The notes beneath the pieces are model-generated. The model had not been told where the DNA came from and ran no database searches. It worked only from the letters and a program-made list of their open reading frames with translations. Shown here in pieces: positions 53,712 to 63,352 of a DNA stretch of 64,000 bases (its first letter is position 1; each line of letters opens with the position of its first letter). The DNA is taken from positions 16,672-80,671 of the forward strand of contig CAJCCO010000141.1 of NCBI GenBank assembly GCA_903960915.1, given 5' to 3'. Source of the DNA: an uncultured beta proteobacterium (GTDB taxonomy: Bacteria > Pseudomonadota > Gammaproteobacteria > Burkholderiales > Burkholderiaceae_C). The position numbers and the translations under genes are program-made.

Positions 53712-54347
53712 CTAGCAGATCTCGTCGATCGGGTTGGGAGGGGCGCCGACCGGTTGCGGACCCAGGGAGAAGCGGTCGCGCGTGCGAATGTAGTAGCTGG
53801 CACCAAAGCGCGCCACCGGAAAGTAGTTTTGCAAGCGCACGCGGTACAACTCGGTATCAATCAGATCTTCACGCGCATGAAGCCACAGCACTTTGCCGAT
53901 AAAGATATGCCGACTGGCGTTCTCCATGGTCTCTTGCAACTCGCATTCAAACGCCACCGGCGCCTGCACGATGTAGGGCGGCCTGACGGCTTGCGAGGGT
54001 GCTGTTGTTAAGCCCACCACGTCCAGCTCACTCACATTGGCGGGCAAGGTGTCGCCGCAACGGTGCATTTGCTGTGCCATGGCTTCGTCTGCAATATGCA
54101 CCACAAACTGGCCATTGGACAGAATGTTGTTGGCCGTGTCTTTCAGTTGGTGGTCTTGCAGTTTGCTGATGCTGATCATCAGAATGGGCGGGTCTTCGCC
54201 CAGCATGTTGAACATGCTGAACGGCGCGGCATTGACAACACCGTCTTCATTTTGGGTGGTCACCAACGCAATCGGCCGGGGCACGATAAGGCTGGCCATC
54301 AACTTGTAACGTTGATAGGCGGTGAGCGTGCTGAAGTCGATTTGCAT
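53712..54347 (-). CDS. flavin reductase family protein (FMN-binding split barrel)
   Basis: 211 aa. The FMN-binding split-barrel core is visible (ASLIVPRPIALVTTQNEDG; NAAPFSMFNMLGEDPPILMI; FVVHIADEAMAQQM). Members supply reduced flavin to two-component monooxygenases or act as flavoproteins themselves. No monooxygenase gene is present in the operon. Lies 10 bases before the CodA-like gene and 30 after the third amidohydrolase, so cotranscribed. Confidence 0.85.
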   Translation of the reverse strand: MQIDFSTLTAYQRYKLMASLIVPRPIALVTTQNEDGVVNAAPFSMFNMLGEDPPILMISISKLQDHQLKDTANNILSNGQFVVHIADEAMAQQMHRCGDTLPANVSELDVVGLTTAPSQAVRPPYIVQAPVAFECELQETMENASRHIFIGKVLWLHAREDLIDTELYRVRLQNYFPVARFGASYYIRTRDRFSLGPQPVGAPPNPIDEIC

Positions 54348-54377
54348 CCGGTCCGTTCAAGTTGGCTTGGGGCTGTT

Positions 54378-55838
54378 TCAATAGTGCGACACGCGCCAGA
54401 GATTGGGGGGCGACGCCAACAGATGCCGAAGCCCGGCACGGTCCAGCATTCGGTCAGTGGCCACCTGCGCCAGCTCCATTACTTCAAGTTCATCCACGGT
54501 GTTGACCCGGCCGTCTTCCATCAGCACCTTGCCGTTGACGATGGTGGTGCAGACGTCCGCGCCGCTGGCAAAAGAGGTGATGCGATAGACCGGCATGTTG
54601 AGCGGCATGAGGTGGGGCTTGAAGAGGTCCACCAAAATAATATCGGCCTTCTTGCCCACTTCGAGCGAGCCAATTTCATGTGCCATGCCAAGGGCGCGGG
54701 CGGCGTCAATGGTGACCATTTCCAGCACCTTGCCGTGCGGCAACACGCCTGCATCGCGGAAGTGGCGCCGGTGGTAGTGCATGCACTGGAACATGTGGCG
54801 GAACATGTCGTAACTGCGGTCAGGCGCGGTGCCGTCTGAACCCAGCGCGACCGTGACGCCAGCGTCTATCAGCTCGGGCACTGGGCAACGTCCGCGTATG
54901 GACATGATGGCGCTGGGGTTGTGAATGATCTTGGTGCCGGTCGCTACGCAAGCGGCTATATCTTCGGCGGTGAGGTCGATGGAGTGGGACATGAAGGCGT
55001 TTTCTGCCAGCAGACCGAGTTGCTCATGCGCCCGCTTCAAGGTGCCCGCACGGTGGCCGTCTTGCGTGAACGCCAGCTTGTGGCGGTGTGCCAACTCGCT
55101 GTACTGGGCGGCCTGGTCTTTGAAGACCTGGGTGTATTGCACATGGTCGGCGTCATGCTCGGGTTGAAATACCGGCAGCGTGATACAGATGTTGACGCGT
55201 CCTTGCGCCTGCCCATGCTGGTGGCGAACAATGTCCTCGCACGTCTCGTACATCTGCTCGAAAGAAACCATTTTGTCGATGCGCTCAGACCCCTGCCAAT
55301 CGGCATACAGGCGCGGGCCTGGGGGCCGCGACGGCCCCACCGCCAGCATGGAGCGCGTGCCCGTTTCTGCAATCGCAGCCGAATGCCGTGCCGCATATTT
55401 GGGGTCATCCACCCGCATGATGCTGTCGCCGCCACCAAACAGACACACGCCGGTGGTGGTACCAAACTTGAGCCGCTCCAGCGCGGCCAGTTTGGCTTCG
55501 GCGTACCAAAATTCTTCGTCAGACCCGGTGGTGTAAACCACCCGGCAAGCCTCCATCCAGGCTTCGGAGTCGCCCCCGCCCAGCGACTTGAGCAGGCCGT
55601 GGCCGGCATGCGCATGGCTGTCAATCAAGCCGGGCAAAACGGCTTTGCGATGGGCATCAATGGTCTTGCGTGCGGTGTAGCGTTGCTGCAGTTCGGCGGT
55701 CGACCCAATCGCCAGAATGCGCTCGCCGTCGACGGCAATGGCGCCGTCTTCAATGACGCGACGCTCGGGGTCTACCGTGATCAGCGTGCCGCGAACGATG
55801 AGCAAATCTATCAGCTGTGGGGGGTGTGATTCAGACAT
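54378..55838 (-). CDS. amidohydrolase, AtzA/TrzN/guanine-deaminase-like
   Basis: 486 aa. The first metal motif is intact (GLIDSHAHAGHG). The second-strand motif reads FTQDGHRAG rather than the usual HxHxxE form. It is followed by MSHSIDLTAEDI and the catalytic Asp in LGSDGTAPDRSYDMF. The C-terminal beta-sandwich (VGKKADIILVDLF) is standard. It lies 12 bases downstream of the DppF-type ATPase, so the importer and hydrolase act together. Substrate probably an amino- or halo-substituted N-heterocycle. Confidence 0.85.
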   Translation of the reverse strand: MSESHPPQLIDLLIVRGTLITVDPERRVIEDGAIAVDGERILAIGSTAELQQRYTARKTIDAHRKAVLPGLIDSHAHAGHGLLKSLGGGDSEAWMEACRVVYTTGSDEEFWYAEAKLAALERLKFGTTTGVCLFGGGDSIMRVDDPKYAARHSAAIAETGTRSMLAVGPSRPPGPRLYADWQGSERIDKMVSFEQMYETCEDIVRHQHGQAQGRVNICITLPVFQPEHDADHVQYTQVFKDQAAQYSELAHRHKLAFTQDGHRAGTLKRAHEQLGLLAENAFMSHSIDLTAEDIAACVATGTKIIHNPSAIMSIRGRCPVPELIDAGVTVALGSDGTAPDRSYDMFRHMFQCMHYHRRHFRDAGVLPHGKVLEMVTIDAARALGMAHEIGSLEVGKKADIILVDLFKPHLMPLNMPVYRITSFASGADVCTTIVNGKVLMEDGRVNTVDELEVMELAQVATDRMLDRAGLRHLLASPPNLWRVSHY

Positions 55839-55850
55839 GGGGGTGGCCTT

Positions 55851-56861
55851 TTAAGTAGCAGGAACAAGGGCAATACGTCGCTCTTCTATCGCATGGCAAG
55901 CCACCTGTGACCCATCGGGTTGCCCCAGTAGTTCAGGCCTGTCGGTGCGACAACGCGCATTGGCGTGCGGGCAGCGGGGGTGAAAGGCACAGCCTGTTGG
56001 CGGGTCCAGCGGGCTGGGAATTTCACCCATGGGGGCGGTCTTGTTGCGCCCACGTGTGTCGAGCTGCGGCAGCGCCGCCAGCAGCATTTGCGTGTAAGGA
56101 TGTTTCGGGGTTTCAAACAGAACCCGCGTGGGCGCCACCTCGACCAAACGGCCCAGGTACATCACGCCCACGTTGTGCGAGACGTAATTGATGACGGCCA
56201 GGTTGTGGCTGATGAACAGACACGTCAAGCCCAACTGGTCCTGCAGTCGGCGCAGCAGGTTCAAAATTTGCGCCTGAACCGACACATCCAGGGCCGAGGT
56301 GGGTTCGTCACACACCAGAAAAGTTGGGTTGCCAGCCAGGGCACGCGCAATCGACACGCGCTGGCGCTGGCCACCCGAGAACTCATGCGGAAATTTGGCC
56401 GCATCGGCTGGCGACAGGCCTACTTGGCGCAAGAGTTCGTGCACCCTGGGCATGACCTCAGATTCAGGCAGCAACTTCTGAAAGCGAATCGGTTCCGCAA
56501 TGGCGGTGCCCACCCGGTAGCGCGGGTTGAGCGACGCATACGGGTCTTGAAAAATCATCTGAATGCGGTGGCCCGCACGCGCCGCATCGGCAAATTGAAC
56601 CGTGCCTGTGGTGGGTTTGTCCAGCCCGGCCACGATACGGGCCAGCGTTGATTTACCGCACCCTGATTCGCCCACCAGACTGAAGGTTTCGCCACGCGGA
56701 ATTTGAAAAGCCACGCCGTCAATCGCCTTGACAACGCGCGGTGCGCCTCCCAGAACGCCATGCAACAGGCCTTGACTCACGGGGAAATAGCGGCTCACCT
56801 CGCTGACCTGCATGGCGATGTCGGCACCGACTGTCGGCGCTTGTTTCATGACGGGACTCAT
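55851..56861 (-). CDS. ABC transporter ATP-binding protein, DppF type
   Basis: 336 aa ATPase. Walker [11 protein letters not shown]-loop [11 protein letters not shown], signature [15 protein letters not shown], Walker [13 protein letters not shown], and C-terminal [18 protein letters not shown] overlap with the DppD-type gene before it. Second ATPase of the third complete Dpp-type importer. Confidence 0.93.
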   Translation of the reverse strand: MSPVMKQAPTVGADIAMQVSEVSRYFPVSQGLLHGVLGGAPRVVKAIDGVAFQIPRGETFSLVGESGCGKSTLARIVAGLDKPTTGTVQFADAARAGHRIQMIFQDPYASLNPRYRVGTAIAEPIRFQKLLPESEVMPRVHELLRQVGLSPADAAKFPHEFSGGQRQRVSIARALAGNPTFLVCDEPTSALDVSVQAQILNLLRRLQDQLGLTCLFISHNLAVINYVSHNVGVMYLGRLVEVAPTRVLFETPKHPYTQMLLAALPQLDTRGRNKTAPMGEIPSPLDPPTGCAFHPRCPHANARCRTDRPELLGQPDGSQVACHAIEERRIALVPAT

Positions 56862-57847
56862 GTGCTTTCCTTTTGACGCGCGGGGTGCCAGCAGGCCACC
56901 TGGCGGCCTTCATGGGCTTGAACAGCCGGGCTGTGGGCGCGACATTGCGCCGTAGCGTCCGGGCAACGCGGATGAAAGGCACACCCGCTGGGGCGCGCGT
57001 TCAGGCGCGGCATGGCACCGTCAATTTGGGCCAGCGGCCCGGTGATGCGGTTCAAAGAAGGTATGGCGCCCATCAGGCCCCGCGTGTAGGGGTGCACCGG
57101 CGCACTGATCACGTCCTGCACGGGCCCGATCTCGACAATGCGCCCGGCGTACATCACGGCCACGCGGTCAGCCGTTTCGGCAATCACGCCCATGTCGTGC
57201 GTCACCAGCAGCATGGCGGTGCCTTGTTCCTGGCACAGCTTGCGCAGCAATTGCAGCACCTGGGCCTGAATGGAAACATCCAGGGCCGTGGTGGGTTCAT
57301 CGGCCACCACCAACTGTGGCTCGGCGCACAAAGCCAGTGCAATCACAATGCGCTGGCGCATGCCGCCAGAAAACTGGTGCGGGTAGGCGGTGAAACGCGC
57401 CTCGGGCGCGGGTATGCCCACGGCGCGCATTAAGCCCAGGGCGCGCTCAGTGGCCTGGGCCTGCGTGACATCCAGGTGCGTGCGAATGGTCTCAATCAAC
57501 TGATCGCCAATTTGCAGCAGCGGGTTCAGGCTCATCAGCGGGTCTTGAAAAACCGCCCCAATTTCTTTGCCACGTATGCGCCGCATGGCCTGCTGGGGCA
57601 GTTGGTCAATACGCTTATCGCGCAGCCAGATTTCACCCCCGGCAATACGGCCGGGTGGGTCTAGCAAACCCAAAATTGCCATGCCGGTGAGCGACTTGCC
57701 AGCGCCTGATTCACCCACAAAGCCGAGAATTTCGCCGGGTGCGATGTCAAAGGAAATATCGTCTAAGGCCAGCAACAAGCCGCGCCGCGTGGGTATCTCC
57801 ACACGCAGGCCCTGAACGCTTAACAAGGGTTGTGTCGGCATGGTCAT
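56858..57847 (-). CDS. ABC transporter ATP-binding protein, DppD type
   Basis: 329 aa ATPase. Walker [10 protein letters not shown], signature [15 protein letters not shown], Walker [13 protein letters not shown], and the C-terminal [14 protein letters not shown] motif. The ATG at 57847 overlaps the permease stop in TAATG; a second ATG at 57841 is possible. Acts with the DppF-type ATPase. Confidence 0.93.
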   Translation of the reverse strand: MTMPTQPLLSVQGLRVEIPTRRGLLLALDDISFDIAPGEILGFVGESGAGKSLTGMAILGLLDPPGRIAGGEIWLRDKRIDQLPQQAMRRIRGKEIGAVFQDPLMSLNPLLQIGDQLIETIRTHLDVTQAQATERALGLMRAVGIPAPEARFTAYPHQFSGGMRQRIVIALALCAEPQLVVADEPTTALDVSIQAQVLQLLRKLCQEQGTAMLLVTHDMGVIAETADRVAVMYAGRIVEIGPVQDVISAPVHPYTRGLMGAIPSLNRITGPLAQIDGAMPRLNARPSGCAFHPRCPDATAQCRAHSPAVQAHEGRQVACWHPARQKEST

Positions 57848-58812
57848 TATTTGAGCTTGGGGTTGAAAACGTCGCGCAGCCAGTCGCCCAACAGGTTGAT
57901 AGCCAGAACCAGAATGACCAGGCAGACTCCGGGCATCACGGTTACCCACCATTCGCCTGAGAACAAGACCTCGTTGCCAATGCGAATCAAGGTGCCCAGC
58001 GAGGGCGAGGTAGGCGGCACACCCAAGCCCAAAAAGCTCAGTGTGGCCTCGGTCAAAATGCCCAAACCCAGCGAGAGAGTGGCAATGACCAGCACCGGCC
58101 CGAGCACATTGGGCAAGACATGCTTGAACAAGATTCGCATGGGGCCCATGCCGATCAACTTGGCGGCGTGCACATAGTCTTTGGACTTCTCGACCAGCGT
58201 GGCGCCGCGTACCGTGCGCGCATATTGCACCCAGGTCGAAATACCAATGGCAAAAACCACCACAAACAAAGCCAGCTGCTCATGCACCGAGCGCGGCAAC
58301 AGCGCACGCGACAAGCCGTCAATCAAGAGGGCCACCAAAATGGTGGGGAAGCTCAGTTGCATATCCGCCAGGCGCATGATGAGGTTATCAATACGACCGC
58401 CGGCATAGCCACTGATTAAGCCCAAGGTAACGCCCAACACCAGCGAAAACAAGGTGGCACAAAAACTCACCAGCAATGAAATACGCATGCCGTACATCAG
58501 CACCGACAACAGGTCACGCCCCTGCCCATCCGTGCCGAGTGGAAAGCGCAGTTGCCCGCCCTCCAGCCATGCCGGTGGAATGCGCGCATTGGTCAACTCC
58601 AGGGCGGCGGGGTCGAAGGGGTTTTGCGGGGCAATCCAGGGCGCCAGCAAGGCGATCAGGATGAACAGGAACAACACCAGCGCACTGAACATGGCGGTTT
58701 TGGAGCCCCGAAAACTATAGATGAAGTCGCTGTCTAAAAAGCGCGCCCAGGTGGACGCGGGCGCCGCCAGCGAGGCCGTCGTTTCGGCACTTTCCAGTGT
58801 GCTATTGGTCAT
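57847..58812 (-). CDS. ABC transporter permease, DppC type
   Basis: 321 aa. A long N-terminal cytoplasmic arm precedes the first helix. The DppC marker appears as PLGTDGQGRDLLSVLMYG and the EAA loop as KLIGMGPMRILFKHVLPNVLGP. The ATG at 58812 is coupled to the DppB-type gene by ATGA. About six membrane segments. Confidence 0.92.
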   Translation of the reverse strand: MTNSTLESAETTASLAAPASTWARFLDSDFIYSFRGSKTAMFSALVLFLFILIALLAPWIAPQNPFDPAALELTNARIPPAWLEGGQLRFPLGTDGQGRDLLSVLMYGMRISLLVSFCATLFSLVLGVTLGLISGYAGGRIDNLIMRLADMQLSFPTILVALLIDGLSRALLPRSVHEQLALFVVVFAIGISTWVQYARTVRGATLVEKSKDYVHAAKLIGMGPMRILFKHVLPNVLGPVLVIATLSLGLGILTEATLSFLGLGVPPTSPSLGTLIRIGNEVLFSGEWWVTVMPGVCLVILVLAINLLGDWLRDVFNPKLK

Positions 58813-59774
58813 GCGAACCTCACGCGGGGGTCGACCCAAAAGTAGAGCACATCAACCACAGCGTTGATGGTCACAAACAGCAGGGCAATCAACATCAGGT
58901 AGGCGGCAATCACAGGAATGTCGCCAAACGTGATGGCCTGAATAATCAGCAAGCCCAGGCCCGGCCACTGAAAAACTGTTTCGGTAATGATGGAAAACGC
59001 AATCAGCGAACCGAGTTGCAGACCAGCGATGGTGATCACTGGTATCAAGGTATTTTTAAGCGCATGGTGGAAATGAATGGCGCGGTCAGCTATGCCGCGG
59101 GCGCGGGCAAACTTGATGTAGTCCGTGCGCAGCACCTCCAGCATCTCCGAGCGCACCAGGCGCATGAACAAGGTGAGCTGAAACAGCGCCAGAGTAATGG
59201 ACGGCATGATCAGCGACAGCAAGCCCTTGGTGGTCAGCAAGCCGGTCGACCAGCTGCCCAGTTTGACCACGTCACCCCGGCCGTATGCCGGTAGCCAGTT
59301 CAGCTCCACAGAGAAAATAAGAATCAGGATGATGCCGGTCAGAAACGAAGGAATGGACACGCCCACCAGCGAGACCACCTGCATGGTGTGCGCCAACCAG
59401 GAGTTTCTGCGAATGCCGGCGTAGACCCCCATGGGAATGCCCACACCCAAAGCCAACACGGCCGCGCACAAACTTAACTCCAGCGTGGCGGGCACGCGGG
59501 CCAACAGCAGTTGGCCGACGGGCTCAAGGTTGCGGTACGAGATGCCAAATTCGCCACTCAAGGCCAGCCGCATGTAGCTTAGAAAGCGCAGCACCAAGGG
59601 CTGGTCCAAGCCCAAGGCGGTGCGCATGGCTTCTTTTTGCGCCCCTGTGGCCGTCTCGCCCAACAGGTTGTTGACCGGGTCACCGATGTAATTGAAGATC
59701 AAGAAGGAGATGAACGAAACGCCGATCATCACCAACAAGCCATTCCACAAACGAGCGGAGAGAAAACGAAGCAT
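58809..59774 (-). CDS. ABC transporter permease, DppB type
   Basis: 321 aa permease. The first helix is followed by FNYIGDPVNNLLGETATG, the DppB-type signature. The EAA loop is ARARGIADRAIHFHHALKNTLIPVI (near residue 230). It begins 80 bases after the binding-protein stop, beyond a strong hairpin. Pairs with the following DppC-type permease. Confidence 0.92.
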   Translation of the reverse strand: MLRFLSARLWNGLLVMIGVSFISFLIFNYIGDPVNNLLGETATGAQKEAMRTALGLDQPLVLRFLSYMRLALSGEFGISYRNLEPVGQLLLARVPATLELSLCAAVLALGVGIPMGVYAGIRRNSWLAHTMQVVSLVGVSIPSFLTGIILILIFSVELNWLPAYGRGDVVKLGSWSTGLLTTKGLLSLIMPSITLALFQLTLFMRLVRSEMLEVLRTDYIKFARARGIADRAIHFHHALKNTLIPVITIAGLQLGSLIAFSIITETVFQWPGLGLLIIQAITFGDIPVIAAYLMLIALLFVTINAVVDVLYFWVDPRVRFA

Positions 59775-59793
59775 GGCAGGGGCCCTGAATAAG

Positions 59794-59821
59794 GAGCGAA
59801 CGCCTTGAAGGGCGTTCGCTC
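59794..59821 (-). promoter_or_regulatory. intercistronic hairpin between binding protein and permease genes
   Basis: GAGCGAACGCC (59794-59804) and GGCGTTCGCTC (59811-59821) form an 11-bp perfect stem with a six-base loop. No T run follows on the transcribed side, so it more likely protects the upstream binding-protein mRNA end than terminates. The stop of the binding protein is 33 bases away. Confidence 0.7.
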
Positions 59822-59854
59822 AGTCTGATGGAAAACGCTTTCAGGCGATCCGGC

Positions 59855-61432
59855 TCAAGGCGCCGTAACCAACCACAGACGCAGTTGGTTGTCTGGTGAT
59901 TGCTTCATGTCCACCCCTTTGCGTGCAGCCCAGGTGATGGGTTGCTGGTGCAAGGGGATGTAGGCCACATCATTGCGAATAATGCTGGTGGCTTCGGCCA
60001 TCAGCGCGGTGCGTTTGGTGCTGTCAAGCTCTGAGGCGATCTTGGGCAACACTGCGTCAAACGCCGCATTGGAATAGCCGCCCGAGTTCAAACCACCCAA
60101 CGTTTTGCTGCGTGTACCGGCTACGTCGGCGAGCAAGGCGAAGGAGTCAGCCATAGGCAAGCCGGCATGGCCAATCATGTAGAAAGAGAGGTCTTGCGTA
60201 TTCAAGCGCACATTCCACTTGGCTGCAGGTTCGATTTGTGGCGTGATCTTGATGCCCACACGTCCCAGCATGGAAATGATGGCCAGGCAGATTTGCTCGT
60301 CGTACACATAGCGGTTGTTCGGGCATTGCATGGCCACAGTGAACCCGTTGGGATACCCGGCTTCAGCCAACAATTTTTTGGAGGCTTCTGCGTCAAACGG
60401 CAACAGTCGCGTGTTGAGGTTTTTGGGTGCGCCATTGAGCTGCGGTGCCATCACCATGCCAGCAGGCCAGGAGACGCCACGCATGACCGAGCGCTTGATG
60501 GCCTCGACGTCAATGGCCTGGTAAAAAGCCTTGCGCACACGAATGTCCTTGAAGGGGTTTTTGCCCTTGACATCGGAATAGAGCAACTCGTCACGTGCCT
60601 GATCCATACCGAGGAAGATGGTGCGCAACTCTGGCCCCTGCACCACATTGAAAGCGCCCGAGCTGTTGATGCGTGCCACGTCTTGCAGCGGCACGTTGAC
60701 GGTGGCGTCAATGGTGCCAGACAGCAGCGACGAGGTGCGTGTGGCGTCGGACTGGATGGGGGTGAATGCAATTTCCGTCAGGTTGTGCTTGGGCTTATCC
60801 CACCAAGTGGCGTTGGCGGCGAGCAGGGTCTTGATATCGACCTCACGCGATTTGAGAACAAAGGGGCCCGTGCCGTTGGTGTTGCGGTTGGCAAAATTTT
60901 CTTTCTTCTGCTGCAGGTCGCTGGCTTCCTTGGCGTTGTTCGCCTCGCACCACGCTTTGCTCATGATGTTGAAGCTCAACATTTCGTTGAGCAGCAGGGG
61001 GAATGGTGCGCGGGTCTCAACATCTACTGTGAACGCGTCCACCTTGCGGATGTCCTTAACGTTGCCCAGGTTGAGCTTGGCAATAGAGCCTGCCGACTGA
61101 ACCCTTTGCCAGCTGAATGCGACATCGTCTGCGGTCATGGCTTCACCGCCATGAAACTTCACGTTGCGGCGTAATTTGAAACGCCAGACCGTTGGGCTAA
61201 CCGACGACCAGGACTCCGCCAATGCGGGCTCAATTTCCACCTTCTCGTTGAAGCGGACCAGGCCTTCATAAATGTTGTTCATGAAGGCATTGGTGAACGA
61301 GTTGTTGGTGGCGTAGGGGTCCAACGACAAAACGTCGGCCGATGCCGTCCAGGTGAAAGTCTTGGCTTGCAAGCCCGTACTTCCGAATGTGACCGCGAGC
61401 GCCAGTCCTAGCGCAACCAGTTGCTTTTTCAT
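59855..61432 (-). CDS. ABC transporter substrate-binding protein, family 5
   Basis: 525 aa periplasmic binding protein. The signal peptide ends at about residue 23 (GLQAK). The family-5 domain includes VLSLDPYATNNSFTNAF, LRRNVKFHGGEAMTADDVAFSW and GTGPFVLKSREVD. GGAG lies 5 bases before the ATG. It is preceded by the GntR regulator (gap 39 bases) in the same operon. Ligand unknown; the amidohydrolase-rich operon suggests an N-rich cyclic compound rather than a peptide. Confidence 0.9.
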   Translation of the reverse strand: MKKQLVALGLALAVTFGSTGLQAKTFTWTASADVLSLDPYATNNSFTNAFMNNIYEGLVRFNEKVEIEPALAESWSSVSPTVWRFKLRRNVKFHGGEAMTADDVAFSWQRVQSAGSIAKLNLGNVKDIRKVDAFTVDVETRAPFPLLLNEMLSFNIMSKAWCEANNAKEASDLQQKKENFANRNTNGTGPFVLKSREVDIKTLLAANATWWDKPKHNLTEIAFTPIQSDATRTSSLLSGTIDATVNVPLQDVARINSSGAFNVVQGPELRTIFLGMDQARDELLYSDVKGKNPFKDIRVRKAFYQAIDVEAIKRSVMRGVSWPAGMVMAPQLNGAPKNLNTRLLPFDAEASKKLLAEAGYPNGFTVAMQCPNNRYVYDEQICLAIISMLGRVGIKITPQIEPAAKWNVRLNTQDLSFYMIGHAGLPMADSFALLADVAGTRSKTLGGLNSGGYSNAAFDAVLPKIASELDSTKRTALMAEATSIIRNDVAYIPLHQQPITWAARKGVDMKQSPDNQLRLWLVTAP

Positions 61433-61471
61433 GGAGTTACTCCTTAGGGTTGAAACGATTAAGAATAAAAA

Positions 61472-62278
61472 CTAGGCCACTGCGCCCAGGCGTTTACGCC
61501 TTGGCTTGGCCGCAATAGGCGGGTTAGCCTGCGCCCGTGCGGCAGGTGGCGCGCCCAGCGCTTGTGCCAGGTCAACGACCTGACGCTCTTCGCCCAAACG
61601 GAGTTGCCGTTCGCAACTCAGCAAATGCTCTTCCATCAGGCGCTCGGCCTCCTGGTGTTGCCCGGCCTCAATGGCCTGCAGAATTTCAAGGTGCTCATGC
61701 ACCGAACAGGTGTTGATGCCAGGCAGGTCATACAGCGCCACCATCAAGGAGGTCTGGGAGACCACGCGCTGGAGATGCTCTTCCAGCGCGGCGTTGCCCG
61801 TTGCGGCGGCCAGATCGAGGTGAAACTTGCCGGCCAGCCGGATGTAACGCGAGGTGTCGCCAACCCGGTTGGCCTCGCGCTCCTCACCCACTTGCAAGCG
61901 CACGTTGTTGATCCACGGCGCGCAGTTGCATTGGGAGAGGGTGCGCACAACGCCCGCTTCCAGAATACGGCGCAAGGCGTAGACGTTGCGGGTGGTTTCA
62001 ATGGTGGGGCGCGCCACAAAGGCGCCTCGGTTGGGGATTTGCTCCACCAGGTGCTCGCTGGCCAGGCGGTCCAACACCTTGCGCAAGGTGCCCCGAGACG
62101 TGCCCAGGATGCGGGCCAAATCCACTTCGGGCAATTTGGTGCCCGGGGGCAAACGGTGCTCGTAAATAGCGGCAGCCAAACTTTTTTGCACCCGCACTTC
62201 GTCGTTGTCCTCCAGCGGCGACAACGGCTCCACCTCAGCTGGCGGCTTTTCAACCCTCTTGGGCTGGCCTTTGATCAT
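61472..62278 (-). CDS. GntR family transcriptional regulator with FCD domain
   Basis: 268 aa. The winged helix is at about residues 25-95 (VRVQKSLAAAIYEHRLPPGTKL; LARILGTSRGTLRKVLDRLAS). The FCD effector domain follows, with metal-type histidines in KFHLDLAAATGN and CSVHEHLEIL. The basic C-terminal tail is unusual. ATG at 62278 preferred; GTG at 62302 possible. It is the first gene of the ten-gene operon, probably its local regulator, and palindromes lie in its leader. Confidence 0.88.
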   Translation of the reverse strand: MIKGQPKRVEKPPAEVEPLSPLEDNDEVRVQKSLAAAIYEHRLPPGTKLPEVDLARILGTSRGTLRKVLDRLASEHLVEQIPNRGAFVARPTIETTRNVYALRRILEAGVVRTLSQCNCAPWINNVRLQVGEEREANRVGDTSRYIRLAGKFHLDLAAATGNAALEEHLQRVVSQTSLMVALYDLPGINTCSVHEHLEILQAIEAGQHQEAERLMEEHLLSCERQLRLGEERQVVDLAQALGAPPAARAQANPPIAAKPRRKRLGAVA

Positions 62279-62326
62279 GGCTTTACAACGCGCAGTGGAC
62301 ACATGGTGAAGTTATTTGTCAAATTG

Positions 62327-62348
62327 ATTGTTAACAATGTGCATTGTT
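62327..62348. promoter_or_regulatory. palindromic operator candidates before GntR gene
   Basis: ATTGTTAACAAT (62327-62338) is a perfect 12-bp palindrome, overlapped by AACAATG-TG-CATTGTT (62333-62348), a second perfect inverted repeat. They lie about 50 bases upstream of the GntR start. FCD-type GntR regulators commonly bind such TTGT/ACAA dyads. Confidence 0.5.
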
Positions 62349-62607
62349 TATCGGATATTTCGCCAACAATATTAGGAAGAACCCTCGGTATAAAAGCCAT
62401 GACCTGTTGTACGCAAGGCGCATGCCACCCGTTTTATGAGCGGCTGGGGATGGGCAACACCCAGTAAGGGGCTTGTGTTTACAAAAATGCACCATCCCAG
62501 AATTTATTGTTCTCAAAATAGTGCCGTCCCCCATAAAAAGGCCCCGGCAGACCTGGAGCCTCACCCTGCGTGACCCATAATGGACAAAAAACATCTCAGG
62601 GACGGGA
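62349..62607. other. non-coding spacer between GntR gene and accessory remnants
   Basis: No gene or RNA was recognised in this divergent spacer. Composition drops in GC toward the right. It probably marks the border between the catabolic operon and a decayed accessory region. Confidence 0.45.
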
Positions 62608-63153
62608 TACACATTGGCAACTCTTATACCGGCGCTTGGCGCCTGTACTTCACGCATGACTGCGGGCGAACGCCGCCTGGCGCAGTTTGCAGTGGCCTTT
62701 CCGGCTACAGAGAAAGTCGCATCACTGATGCGCCATTTGAGCTGGACGCACTTTTTGCAACTCTTGCCCCTCAAAACTGAGGCGGCCCGGTGGTTTTATG
62801 CGCATCAATCGGTGGAATCACGCTGGAGCGTGCGGGAACTCCACCATCAGATCGAACGCAAAGCCTTCCATCGCACCGACCCCACTCTGGTCTTCAAAGA
62901 CCCGCACTTCCTCGACTTCTTAAGCCTGCGCCGCCTGGTGGCTATCGAACTCAAGCTGGACCGCTTCAAAGCCGCGCACAAAGGCCAGATGGCGCTGCTG
63001 CAAATGCACAAAGACGGCATCACCGTGGCCGAATACTGGACCGAACTGCCACCCAAAACGGAGAAAGCGCAAAAGCTGCATGGAGCTTTGCTTGAGGCGC
63101 GTGAGCAGCTGGCGCGGCGCGGGGTGTTGTTGGGGGACTTGGAGGAAGAGTGA
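62608..63153 (+). pseudogene. DUF1016 (PDDEXK, YhcG-like) protein with internal deletions
   Basis: About 180 codons, against roughly 340 in intact proteins. The N-terminal DUF1016 domain is recognisable (LMRHLSWTHFLQLLPL; RWSVRELHHQIERKAF), then FKDPHFLDFLSL. The next residues are RRLVAIELKLDRFKAAHKGQM, so about 50 residues with part of the nuclease active site are missing. Another roughly 30 residues are lost before KDGITVAEYWTELPP. The N-terminus is also cut; the open frame starts only with a TTG at 62614. Nonfunctional as a nuclease, by inference. Confidence 0.75.
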
Positions 63154-63157
63154 TGAC

Positions 63158-63352
63158 ATGAAGGTCAGCAAAGGCCTGGAGTTCTCCGTTGTGGCTCTTT
63201 CCGGTGTGGGGCACATGCCCGCGAAGGGCGAAGACGATCAGGAGGCCGCGCGGATGTTTTATGTGGCAGCCATAAGGGCTACGCAGAGGCCGGTGATTGG
63301 GGTGATTCTGAATAATTTCAACGGACTACAAGGAAAATGCAATGCTTCTTGA
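63158..63352 (+). pseudogene. UvrD-like helicase C-terminal fragment
   Basis: About 64 codons match the C-terminal motifs of superfamily 1 helicases: SKGLEFSVVAL (motif V-like) and FYVAAIRATQRPVIG (motif VI, with Ile replacing the usual Thr in YVAATRA). Everything before motif V is missing. The tail after VIGVI departs from the family. It lies 4 bases after the DUF1016 remnant and overlaps the OLD gene start. Confidence 0.7.
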
